Positions 54,276 through 62,095 of a DNA stretch of 64,000 nt are shown here, piece by piece (the stretch's first letter is position 1; each line of letters opens with the position of its first letter). This stretch comes from a bacterium (GTDB taxonomy: Bacteria > Pseudomonadota > Alphaproteobacteria > Rhodobacterales > Rhodobacteraceae): positions 62,001-126,000 of the forward strand of contig WGOE01000012.1 of assembly GCA_016124195.1 (NCBI GenBank). Reading direction: 5' to 3'. Below the pieces are notes generated by a model that saw only the letters and a program-made list of their open reading frames with translations, did no database searches and was not told where the DNA came from. A program made the position numbers and the translations under genes.

Positions 54276-54767
54276 ATGTGGCGGCTTTTGGCAATAGCGG
54301 GCGGTGTCTCAGGGGCGGTGGTCCTGTCGCAGTTCCCTGAATTTTCTCAACAATATCTGCAGCGGCTGGCGGGCAAGGTCGATGCCCTGACCACGGTGAC
54401 CGCCGCTTTCGATGCCAGTGCCGCCAAGGCCGGGCTGACGCGTGAGGCGGCCCTGGCGCAGATCTCTGGCTCGGCCTTCAATCTGGATCATCAGCGCGAT
54501 CTGCGCGCGACCTTTGCCGAGGCACAGACCCTGACCGCCAATCTGGCGGCGTTGCGCGCAGCCTCGCCGCTGGCCCGTCTGACCATGCCGCAGCGCCTGG
54601 ACGATCCGGAGACGCTGCAGGCGACCTGGGCCGATTTCAAGCCCGCCATCCCCACCACGCTGGACGGGGCCATGACCTCGGGGATCGGCTATGTCGGGGG
54701 GTGGGCCGGGGTGGCGCTGCTTTGGCAACTGCTGGCGTGGCCCTTCCGCCGAAGCTGGGCCGCCTGA
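54276..54767 (+). CDS. DUF2937 family small membrane protein
   Basis: A 163-residue protein of unknown function. An N-terminal hydrophobic helix (WRLLAIAGGVSGAVVLSQF) leads to PEFSQQYLQRLAGKVDALTT, and a second membrane helix near 141-157 (VGGWAGVALLWQLLAWPF) ends in a positively charged tail. The soluble part in between is helical. GGAAGGAC precedes the ATG. It stands alone between the aldo/keto reductase and the lol genes. Confidence 0.72.
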   Translation: MWRLLAIAGGVSGAVVLSQFPEFSQQYLQRLAGKVDALTTVTAAFDASAAKAGLTREAALAQISGSAFNLDHQRDLRATFAEAQTLTANLAALRAASPLARLTMPQRLDDPETLQATWADFKPAIPTTLDGAMTSGIGYVGGWAGVALLWQLLAWPFRRSWAA

Positions 54768-54803
54768 CGGGATCGTGGCTTGACGGGCGCGGGCCTCCAC
54801 CGC

Positions 54804-56114
54804 ATGGTCCGGCCAAAATCGAAAGAGCAGACCTTGGCCACCAGACCCTTTTCCCCTTACGAATTCATGATCGCCTGGCGCTATCTGCGCGCGCGCCGGG
54901 CCGAGGGCGGCGTGTCGGTGATGACCTGGATCAGCCTCGTGGGCATCACGCTGGCGGTCTTTGCGCTGATCGCCACGCTGGCGGTGCGGGCCGGGTTTCG
55001 CGCGGAATTCGTCGATACGATCCTGGGCGCCAATGCCCATGTCACGGTCTATTCGACCGGACATGCCGATGAAAACGGCAATATGGTCAAGGGCTTCACG
55101 GATTATGCCGCCGTGGCGGCCCGCCTGCGCGCTGTACCCGGCGTCACCCGGGCCGCGCCCTTGATCCGCGGTCAGGTCATGGTCACAGCCTTCGATCAGA
55201 CCACGGGCGGCGATGTCTACGGCATGACGCCCGAGGACCTTGCCACCCTGCCGCGCATCGGCGTCGGCTCCAAGGCCGAAGGGTCGCTGGCCGACTATCC
55301 GAACGGCATCGCGATCGGGTCCGAACTGGCCAGGGAACTGGGCGTCAACATCGGCGACCGCGTCAGGCTGATCGCACCCTCGGGTGTCAAGACCGCCTTC
55401 GGCACCAGCCCGCGGGTCAATGCCTATACGGTCGAATATATCTTCACCGCCGGCCGCTATGACATCGACAAGGTGCGGATCTACATGCCTTTTTCCGAGG
55501 CGCAGCGCTATTTCAACCGCGAGGGCCTGGCCGATGAATTCGAGGTCATGGTCAAGGATCCCGACCATGTCGACACCTACACCGACGCCCTGTTGAAGGC
55601 TGCGGGCGCCGAGGCGCTGGTCTGGACCTGGAAGCAAAGCTCGGGCAACTTCCTGCGTGCCTTGACGATCGAAGACAACGTGATGTTCGTGATCCTGTCG
55701 ATCCTGGTGCTTATCGCCACGATGAACATCGTCTCGGGCCTGATCATGCTGGTCAAGAACAAGGGCCGCGACATCGGCATCTTGCGCACCATGGGCCTGA
55801 CAGAGGGGGCGATCCTCAGGATTTTCTTTCTGTGCGGGTCGTTTACCGGGATTCTGGGCACGGCGATGGGGGTGGTGCTGGGCTGCCTTTTCGCCATCTA
55901 CATCGACCCGATCTTTTCCTTCGTGAACTATTGGAGCGGCGGCGGCGTCTGGGACCCCTCGATCCGCGGCATCTACAACCTGCCGGCCAAGCTGCAGTTT
56001 CATGACGTGCTGTCCGCCATGTCGCTGTCCCTGGGGCTGTCCTTCCTCATCACCCTGATCCCGGCGCGCAAGGCCGCCCGGATGAACCCGGTTGAGGCCC
56101 TGCGCTATGAATAG
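54804..56114 (+). CDS. lolC: Lipoprotein-releasing ABC transporter permease
   Basis: A 436-residue inner-membrane protein of the LolC/E (FtsX-like) family that, with LolD, extracts outer-membrane lipoproteins from the inner membrane. One helix near the N-terminus (TWISLVGITLAVFALIATLA) is followed by a 220-residue periplasmic domain and three C-terminal helices. FMIAWRYLRARRAEGG is the conserved cytoplasmic start, and RKAARMNPVEALRYE the family end. Starts are possible at ATG 54804 or TTG 54834; the latter is closer to usual LolC lengths. The stop overlaps lolD by 8 bases. A single LolC/E-type gene suggests a LolF-like homodimer. Confidence 0.9.
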   Translation: MVRPKSKEQTLATRPFSPYEFMIAWRYLRARRAEGGVSVMTWISLVGITLAVFALIATLAVRAGFRAEFVDTILGANAHVTVYSTGHADENGNMVKGFTDYAAVAARLRAVPGVTRAAPLIRGQVMVTAFDQTTGGDVYGMTPEDLATLPRIGVGSKAEGSLADYPNGIAIGSELARELGVNIGDRVRLIAPSGVKTAFGTSPRVNAYTVEYIFTAGRYDIDKVRIYMPFSEAQRYFNREGLADEFEVMVKDPDHVDTYTDALLKAAGAEALVWTWKQSSGNFLRALTIEDNVMFVILSILVLIATMNIVSGLIMLVKNKGRDIGILRTMGLTEGAILRIFFLCGSFTGILGTAMGVVLGCLFAIYIDPIFSFVNYWSGGGVWDPSIRGIYNLPAKLQFHDVLSAMSLSLGLSFLITLIPARKAARMNPVEALRYE

Positions 56115-56778
56115 CTTGCAGCTTCAAGGGGTTGAGAAGGCCTATAACCGCGGCAAGCCGGGCGAAGTGGTGGTGCTGCGCGGCGCCTCGCTGTCGGTGG
56201 GGCAGGGCGAGGTCGTGGCACTTGTGGCGCCTTCGGGGGCGGGCAAATCGACCTTGCTGCAGATTGCGGGGCTGCTGGATGTGGCCGATGCCGGGACCAT
56301 CCACTATGGCTTGCGTCAGATGTCGGGCCTGGCCGACCGCGCCCGAACTGAGGCGCGGCGCGCCGAAGTGGGCTTCATTTATCAGTTCCACCACCTGCTG
56401 CCTGAGTTTTCTGCCTTGGAAAACATCACCTTGCCGCAACTGGCCCATGGGGTGCCGCGGCGTGAGGCCGATGCGCGCAGCCGCGATCTCCTGGGGCGGG
56501 TCGGCGTTCTGCCGCGCGCTGACCACCGGCCGGCCGCCCTGTCGGGGGGCGAGCAGCAGCGCGTGGCCTTCTGCCGGGCCCTGGCCAATCGGCCGAAGCT
56601 CTTGCTTGCCGATGAGCCGACTGGCAACCTCGACCCGGCCAATTCGGCGCAGGTCTTCGATGTGCTTATGGAAATGGTGCGCGAAACCGGGCTTTCGGCG
56701 CTGATCGCCACCCACAACATGGAGCTGGCCGCCCGGATGGACCGCGTCGTGCGGCTTGAGGCGGGGCGGGTCGTCTGA
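56107..56778 (+). CDS. lolD: Lipoprotein-releasing ABC transporter ATP-binding protein
   Basis: A 223-residue ATPase. Walker A APSGAGKST, the Q-loop in VGFIYQFHHLLPEF, the signature LSGGEQQRVAFCRAL and Walker B LLLADEPTGNLD are all present, with the H-loop in IATHNMELA. The FIYQFHHLLPEFSALEN stretch is characteristic of LolD. It powers lipoprotein release together with the upstream permease, which it overlaps by 8 bases. A hairpin/repeat element follows the stop. Confidence 0.94.
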   Translation: MNSLQLQGVEKAYNRGKPGEVVVLRGASLSVGQGEVVALVAPSGAGKSTLLQIAGLLDVADAGTIHYGLRQMSGLADRARTEARRAEVGFIYQFHHLLPEFSALENITLPQLAHGVPRREADARSRDLLGRVGVLPRADHRPAALSGGEQQRVAFCRALANRPKLLLADEPTGNLDPANSAQVFDVLMEMVRETGLSALIATHNMELAARMDRVVRLEAGRVV

Positions 56779-56793
56779 GGCGCCCCCGCATCG

Positions 56794-56846
56794 GCCCCGG
56801 AGGCGCTGCCTCCGGACCTCCGGGATATTTCCGAACAGATGAAGGG
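56794..56846 (+). repeat. Dispersed intergenic hairpin/TATTT-GATGAAG element, copy E
   Basis: CCGGAGGC-gct-GCCTCCGG (56797-56815) is followed by ACCTCCGGGATATTTCCGAA and CAGATGAAGGGGG. It lies 16 bases after the lolD stop, the same spacing as copies A and D. Confidence 0.65.
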
Positions 56847-56905
56847 GGAAGGTTTGCAAGGGCGCCCCGCCGGGTGTAAGCTATTGGGAATTGCGGGAGA
56901 TTTTG

Positions 56906-57325
56906 ATGTTTGCCGTCCGGTTTTTCCCTTTGGTCCTTGGTTTGGCGGCCTGTGTGCCGGGGCAGGTGCCGCCGGGGGCACACACGGGCGCGCAGACGGG
57001 GGCACAGGATTTCATGACGCTTTGCGCGCCCTGTCATGGCACCTCGGGCAAGGGCGATGGCGAGATGGCGCCGGGGCTCGCGCATCCGCCGGCCGACTTG
57101 ACGCGCATTTCGGCCCGGCATGGCGGTGTGTTTCCAAAGGCTTACGTGATGTCGAAGATCTGGGGCTATGAGAAGGGCGGCGCGCCGGGCGCCCTGATGC
57201 CGAAGTTCGCCCCCCTGATGGAGGGGCCGACGGTGCTGGTCGATACCGGCGACGGCATCCAGACGCCGACCCCGCTGCGGCTGGTCGAGATCGCGACTTA
57301 TGTGGAGAGCATCCAAGGGAAGTGA
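56906..57325 (+). CDS. Small c-type cytochrome, probable lipoprotein
   Basis: A 139-residue exported protein. The N-terminus FAVRFFPLVLGLAAC ends in a lipobox (L-A-A-C), so the mature protein should begin with a lipid-modified Cys near residue 17. A single haem site, CAPCH in TLCAPCHGTSGKGDGEMAPG, is followed by a likely axial Met in GALMPKF. It would act as a membrane-tethered periplasmic electron carrier; the partner is unknown. GGGAG precedes the ATG at 56906. Confidence 0.82.
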   Translation: MFAVRFFPLVLGLAACVPGQVPPGAHTGAQTGAQDFMTLCAPCHGTSGKGDGEMAPGLAHPPADLTRISARHGGVFPKAYVMSKIWGYEKGGAPGALMPKFAPLMEGPTVLVDTGDGIQTPTPLRLVEIATYVESIQGK

Positions 57326-57612
57326 AGAACGCGCCGCAAGTCCTTGCGTGCGCTGGGTTAATCTTGTCCGTGGGGCGGGATTTCAGGTCTTCCTCGCGTC
57401 TTCTTTCCGTCTTCCTTCCGTCTCCACGTGCGGGGGGTGAGGGATGTGTTAACCATGTTTGGCGAATCGGGCGCGTAGGGCGTGCGGTCGATGTAAGGCA
57501 CGTTGGATCGGCGGGGTTCAGGGTGACTTGTGGGAGGCGCCTGACTTGGCTGGGGCAAAGCTGGATTAGCAGACCAGTCCGCTTTGAAATTCAATTATCC
57601 AGAGAAGTCAAA
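57326..57612. other. Intergenic stretch with falling GC content
   Basis: 287 bases between the convergent cytochrome and HEPN-like genes. It holds a pyrimidine-rich run (57379-57424, TCTTCC/TCCGTC repeats) and then a change from GC-rich to AT-rich sequence at about 57580. I see no gene or clear terminator. Confidence 0.5.
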
Positions 57613-58425
57613 CTACAGCTCGCCAAGCTTCTTCTTCAGATAATGCCTATCGTCATTTGGAAAACGCATGTGGTCAAGCATCCAATTCAGTGCATCGCGA
57701 CCGTCACTAGTTCCGTCTTCTAGCAAGTTAAATATCTCTGAGTTGAAGCGAACAGAACCCTTTGCAAATTTTCCTTCGGCAATTGCGAAATCCCGGAAAA
57801 ATGAAAAATTCATCTTTTTTAGATTCCTCGAAAGAGAGGCATCTCCCCTAATGTTTAAAAGTAAATCGAAGGTATCGTGACCTTGAAGCGATGGATCTTC
57901 AGCAAGTAGCTCCGAGTAGATTTTTTCCGTTTGTCTCCTGCGCGCGCCAAGGGGAAAGCAAGTCCTGCGAATTTGGAAGACCACCTCATCAAGTTTGTGC
58001 AGATCGCTTTCGTAAAACGCTAAGCTATAGTGACGATATCGATTGTGAGGGCTTCCGGATTTTTCGATTCGGTCAACAAATTTGTCGAATGGTTCAGCGT
58101 TTGACCGATCAAACCGCTCGTCCGCTACGTTCAACTCCATGAATTTGGGAGGAATGAGAACTAGGGGCAGTATCTTTGGGAAACGGTTCCTGAACTTAGT
58201 TGTCATTGAAGAAAGTCTGTGCCCTTCGTCCTTTACCGACATACTGTTTAGCAGAAGGGTGCACTTGAGATATTTTTCAATTGCTTGAGCCGCCGACCAA
58301 TAGAAGCTGTAAGCCTGCCTTTGAAAAATACATGCACGGGCACAAGCATAATCGTAATCTGCTGGCTCAAGAAACATTCGCCAGATTGCATGGAGTAATT
58401 CAGAATTTTCGGCCGGAGAGGTCAT
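57613..58425 (-). CDS. HEPN-like domain protein, AT-rich orphan
   Basis: A 270-residue protein of unknown function. Residues 23-75 (ADYDYACARACIFQRQAYSF, WSAAQAIEKYLKCTLLLN, then GHRLSSM) fit the HEPN four-helix fold, with the A..A.EKYLK helix and a following GH. The usual Rx4-6H RNase motif is not clear; NRYRHY at 128-133 is only loosely similar. Base composition is strikingly low: two 60-base blocks I counted have 42% and 35% G+C, against about two thirds around it. Its ATG directly follows the parE TGA (TGAATG), so it would be translated by coupling. It is probably a recent arrival. HEPN proteins are often toxins or defence RNases, but no MNT partner is adjacent. Confidence 0.6.
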   Translation of the reverse strand: MTSPAENSELLHAIWRMFLEPADYDYACARACIFQRQAYSFYWSAAQAIEKYLKCTLLLNSMSVKDEGHRLSSMTTKFRNRFPKILPLVLIPPKFMELNVADERFDRSNAEPFDKFVDRIEKSGSPHNRYRHYSLAFYESDLHKLDEVVFQIRRTCFPLGARRRQTEKIYSELLAEDPSLQGHDTFDLLLNIRGDASLSRNLKKMNFSFFRDFAIAEGKFAKGSVRFNSEIFNLLEDGTSDGRDALNWMLDHMRFPNDDRHYLKKKLGEL

Positions 58426-60378
58426 TCACACATCCAACTCCTCCACAAACCGCGCGTTTTCCTGAATATACTGGAAGCGCAGTTCCGGTTTCTTGCCCAT
58501 CAGACGCTCCACCAGGTCGCCGGTCTCTCCCGGGTCTTCCTCGGCGATGGTCACGCGGATCAGTTGGCGGGTTTCGGGGTTCATCGTGGTGTCTTTCAGG
58601 TCCTTGGCGTCCATCTCGCCCAGGCCCTTGAAGCGTTGCACGTCGATTTTTCCGCGGCCGCCCAGACCCTTGGCCAGCATCTCTTCCTTGGCGGCGTCGT
58701 CGGCCACGTAGATGCGGCGCGCGCCTTGCGTCAGGCGGTAAAGCGGCGGGCAGGCGAGGTAGAGGTGGCCCTTGTCGATCAGGGGGCGCATCTGGGTGAA
58801 GAAGAAGGTCATCAAAAGGCTGGCAATATGGGCGCCGTCAACGTCGGCATCGGTCATGATGATGATCTTGTCATAGCGCAGGTCATCAACATTGAATTTG
58901 GCGCCCATCGCCACACCCAAAGCCTCGCAAATGTCGCGGATCTCGGAATTGTCGTGGAGCTTGGACGAGGCCGCGCCAAGCACGTTGAGGATCTTGCCCT
59001 TGAGCGGCAAAAGGGCTTGCGTCTCGCGGTTGCGGGCGGCCTTGGCCGAACCGCCGGCGCTGTCGCCCTCGACGATGAAAAGCTCGGTCCCTTCGCGGTT
59101 TTTGGCGGAACAATCGGTGAGTTTACCGGGCAGGCGCAGCTTCTTGGTGGCGGTCTTGCGGGCGGTCTCTTTCTCTTGCCGGCGTTTCAGGCGCTCTTCC
59201 GCCCTTAAAATCACGAAATCCAGAATGGCGCCGGCGGATTTGGTATTGCCGGCGAGCCAGTTGTCGAAATGGTCGCGCACCGCGCCCTCGACATATTTCA
59301 CGGCCTCTTCGGTGGCGAGGCGGTCCTTTGTCTGGCCGACGAATTGCGGCTCGCGGATGAAACAGGACACCAGCGCGCAACCGCCGGTCGTAAGATCCTC
59401 GCGGGTGATGAGTTCGGTCTTGCGCGTCTTGGTCAGGTCGCCGTAGGCGCGGATGCCCTTGAGGACGGCATTCCAGAAGCCGGTTTCATGCGTGCCGCCT
59501 TCGGGCGTGGGGACGGTGTTGCAATAGGACTGGATGAAGCCGTCGCGTGCCGGCGTCCAGTTGATCGCCCATTCGACCGAGCCGGGGACGCCGAACTTGT
59601 CCTGGAAGCTGACCTTGCCGGCAAAGGGTCTGTCGGCGTAGGTCGTTGTTTTTTCAAGCGTATCGGACAGATAGTCGGCGAGGCCGCCGGGGAAGTGGAA
59701 GACCGCCTCCATCGGCGTGTCGCCATCGGGGATCGCGGTTTTCCAGCGAATCTCGACGCCCGAGAAGAGATAGGCCTTGGAACGCACCAGCCGCATCAGC
59801 CGGCCGGGGCGGAAGGCCTGCGACCCGAAGATCTGCGGGTCGGGGTGAAAGGTGATCGTGGTGCCGCGCCGGTTGGGCACGGGGCCGACCTTGCGGATCG
59901 GGCCCTGCGGTTTGCCGCGCGAGAAGTTCTGGGCGTAAAGCTCCTTGTTGCGGGCGACCTCGACATCCATGCGGTCCGAGAGCGCGTTGACGACCGAAGA
60001 GCCCACGCCGTGCAGGCCGCCCGACGTCTCGTAAGCCTTGCCGCCGAACTTGCCGCCGGAGTGGAGGGTGCAGAGGATGACCTCGAGCGCGGATTTGTCG
60101 GGGAATTTCGGGTGGGGATCGACCGGGATGCCGCGGCCGTTGTCGCGCACGGTCAGGGCGCCGTCCTCGTGGAGTTCGACCTCGATCCGCGTGGCGTGGC
60201 CGGCCACCGCCTCGTCCATCGAGTTGTCGATGATTTCCGCGGCGAGGTGGTGGTAGGCGCGTTCGTCGATGCCGCCGATATACATGCCGGGGCGCAGGCG
60301 CACGGCCTCGAGCGGTTCCAGGACTTCGATGGAGGAGGCGTCATAGGTCTCGGGCGTGCCGGAGAGAAGGTCGGACAT
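58426..60378 (-). CDS. parE: DNA topoisomerase IV subunit B
   Basis: A 650-residue ATPase subunit of the enzyme that decatenates daughter chromosomes. The GHKL ATP site is seen in EIIDNSMDEAVAGHA and VRDNGRGIPVD; TSGGLHGVGSSVVNALSD follows. The TOPRIM motifs are EGDSAGGSAKAARNRETQAL and IMTDADVDGAHIASLL, and the C-terminus includes VQRFKGLGEMDAKDLKDTTM, typical of ParE (rather than GyrB, which has a longer insert). A promoter at 60422-60451 overlaps an alternative start at 60423, so the ATG at 60378 is preferred. The stop is immediately followed by the AT-rich HEPN-like gene. Confidence 0.94.
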   Translation of the reverse strand: MSDLLSGTPETYDASSIEVLEPLEAVRLRPGMYIGGIDERAYHHLAAEIIDNSMDEAVAGHATRIEVELHEDGALTVRDNGRGIPVDPHPKFPDKSALEVILCTLHSGGKFGGKAYETSGGLHGVGSSVVNALSDRMDVEVARNKELYAQNFSRGKPQGPIRKVGPVPNRRGTTITFHPDPQIFGSQAFRPGRLMRLVRSKAYLFSGVEIRWKTAIPDGDTPMEAVFHFPGGLADYLSDTLEKTTTYADRPFAGKVSFQDKFGVPGSVEWAINWTPARDGFIQSYCNTVPTPEGGTHETGFWNAVLKGIRAYGDLTKTRKTELITREDLTTGGCALVSCFIREPQFVGQTKDRLATEEAVKYVEGAVRDHFDNWLAGNTKSAGAILDFVILRAEERLKRRQEKETARKTATKKLRLPGKLTDCSAKNREGTELFIVEGDSAGGSAKAARNRETQALLPLKGKILNVLGAASSKLHDNSEIRDICEALGVAMGAKFNVDDLRYDKIIIMTDADVDGAHIASLLMTFFFTQMRPLIDKGHLYLACPPLYRLTQGARRIYVADDAAKEEMLAKGLGGRGKIDVQRFKGLGEMDAKDLKDTTMNPETRQLIRVTIAEEDPGETGDLVERLMGKKPELRFQYIQENARFVEELDV

Positions 60379-60421
60379 GGGGGCGGCGTTCCTTTGGAGG
60401 GACCTGATGTTGTTGTGGTCC

Positions 60422-60451
60422 ATTAGACTACGCCAAAGGGTAGGGGCGCAA
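60422..60451 (-). promoter_or_regulatory. Putative parE promoter
   Basis: On the minus strand TTGCGC (60446-60451), 18 bases, TCTAAT (60422-60427, five of six consensus bases). Transcription would begin after the in-frame ATG at 60423, which supports initiation at 60378. Confidence 0.5.
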
Positions 60452-60463
60452 GGGTGGCGCGGG

Positions 60464-62095
60464 TCAGGTCGTCTCGGGCAGCATCTGGATGGCGCCGCAG
60501 GGGCATTCGGTGGCGCAGATGCCGCAACCCTTGCAGTAATCATAGTCGATGGCAAAGCCGGCGCCCGGGCCGAGCTTGATCACCGCATTGTCGGGGCAGA
60601 CGCCAAAGCAGTTGTCGCATTCAAAGCAGTTGCCGCAGGACAGGCACCGGCGCGCCTCGTAAAGGGCGGTGTCTTCGGTCAGGCCATGGGTGACCTCTTC
60701 AAAGCCGGTCTGGCGCCGCAGCAGGGCGAGGTGTTCCTGCCGCGTCTGTGGCGCGTCGTCGTAATACCAGGTGTTGAGCGTCTCGAAACCCGCGAGCGCG
60801 GGGCGGGGCGGTTTGACATGGGTCGTTCCGCGCAACCAGGCGTCGATATGGCGGGCGGCCTTCTTGCCGTGGCCCACGGCGACGGTGACGGTGCGTTCGG
60901 CCGGCACCATGTCGCCCCCGGCAAAGAGGCCGGCGCGTCCGGTCATCATCTGCGCATCGACCGCGATAACGCCGTCCTTGGCGATCTGCACGCCCGGCAC
61001 GCGGGCCAGAAACCCGGTGTCGACATCCTGACCCAGCGCCAGCACGAGGCTGTCGGCCTCAAGCGTTTCGAACGTGCCGGTGGGCTGCGGCCGGCCCTCG
61101 GCGTCGATCTCCATCTTCTCAACCGTGAAGGTGGAGGCGTCGATGTCGGTGATGGTGCGCAGCCAGTGGATCAGGACGCCTTCGTCCTCGGCCTCCTGCA
61201 CTTCGAAGGCATGGGCGGGCATCTGGTCGCGGCTGCGGCGATAGACGATCATCGCCTCTTCGGCGCCAAGGCGCTTGGCGGTGCGGGCGGCATCCATCGC
61301 GGTATTGCCGCCGCCGTAGACGATGACGCGGCGGCCCAACTGCGGCGCCTCGCCCAGTTCGACCTGGGCCAGAAGTGTCACGGCATCGAGGATGCGCCCC
61401 GCGGCATGGGCCGGAATGGCGGTGCGCTTGGCCAGATGGGCGCCCACGGCGGTGAAGATGGCATCGAAGCCTTCGGCAAAGGCGGCGTCGATGTCGGTGA
61501 CCTTCGTGTTCAGTTCCAAGGTCACGCCGAGGCGGAGGATGCGGGCGATCTCGGCATCCAGGATGTCGCGCGGCAGGCGGTATTTCGGGATGCCAAAGCG
61601 CATCATGCCGCCGGGCAGGGGGCCCGCCTCGCGGATCGTCACTGCATGGCCCATCCGGGTCAGGTGCGAGGCCGCCGACAGGCCCGAGGGCCCGGCCCCC
61701 ACCACCAGCACGCGCCTGCCCGAGGGCGGCACCTCGACCCGCGGCACCAGCCCTTCCCGCAAGGCATGGTCGCCCAGAAAGCGTTCGACCGCGTGGATCG
61801 AGACCGCCTCGTCCAGCTGGCCGCGGTTGCAGGCGCCCTCGCAAGGATGATAGCAGACCCGGCCCATCACGGCGGGCAGCGGGTTTTCGGCGATCAAGGC
61901 CGCCCAGGCCGCGGCGTAATCGCCGCTTTCGGCGTGGAAAAGCCAGTTCTGGATGTTCTCGCCCGCCGGGCAGGCGTGGTTGCAGGGCGGCATCCGGCTG
62001 AGATAGACCGGCCGCTCGGTCCGCCAGGTGCCGGTGTGATTGAGCCGGCTGGTGCCGGGGTCGAGCGTGATGGCGAAGGGCAGGGTGCCGGTCAT
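60464..62095 (-). CDS. GltD-like FAD/iron-sulfur oxidoreductase subunit with ferredoxin tail
   Basis: A 543-residue electron-transfer protein. The N-terminus has the GltD-type [4Fe-4S] cysteines (MPPCNHACPAGENIQNWL; GRVCYHPCEGACNRG). An FAD-binding Rossmann fold follows (VLVVGAGPSGLSAASHL) and an NAD(P) fold (VIVYGGGNTAMDAARTAKR). The last 60 residues are a double [4Fe-4S] ferredoxin domain (CLSCGNCFECDNCFGVCP and CKGCGICATECPCGA). It would shuttle electrons between NAD(P)H and the oxidoreductase encoded by the two overlapping upstream genes. The same plan is known in the NADH-linked phenylglyoxylate dehydrogenase of Azoarcus (PadH). It overlaps the beta-subunit stop by 4 bases. Confidence 0.85.
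   Translation of the reverse strand: MTGTLPFAITLDPGTSRLNHTGTWRTERPVYLSRMPPCNHACPAGENIQNWLFHAESGDYAAAWAALIAENPLPAVMGRVCYHPCEGACNRGQLDEAVSIHAVERFLGDHALREGLVPRVEVPPSGRRVLVVGAGPSGLSAASHLTRMGHAVTIREAGPLPGGMMRFGIPKYRLPRDILDAEIARILRLGVTLELNTKVTDIDAAFAEGFDAIFTAVGAHLAKRTAIPAHAAGRILDAVTLLAQVELGEAPQLGRRVIVYGGGNTAMDAARTAKRLGAEEAMIVYRRSRDQMPAHAFEVQEAEDEGVLIHWLRTITDIDASTFTVEKMEIDAEGRPQPTGTFETLEADSLVLALGQDVDTGFLARVPGVQIAKDGVIAVDAQMMTGRAGLFAGGDMVPAERTVTVAVGHGKKAARHIDAWLRGTTHVKPPRPALAGFETLNTWYYDDAPQTRQEHLALLRRQTGFEEVTHGLTEDTALYEARRCLSCGNCFECDNCFGVCPDNAVIKLGPGAGFAIDYDYCKGCGICATECPCGAIQMLPETT

Noticed and set aside
54309-56003. A 564-residue minus-strand frame
   Set aside because: Antisense to the DUF2937 and lolC genes; composition is His/Arg/Gln-rich as expected for shadow frames.
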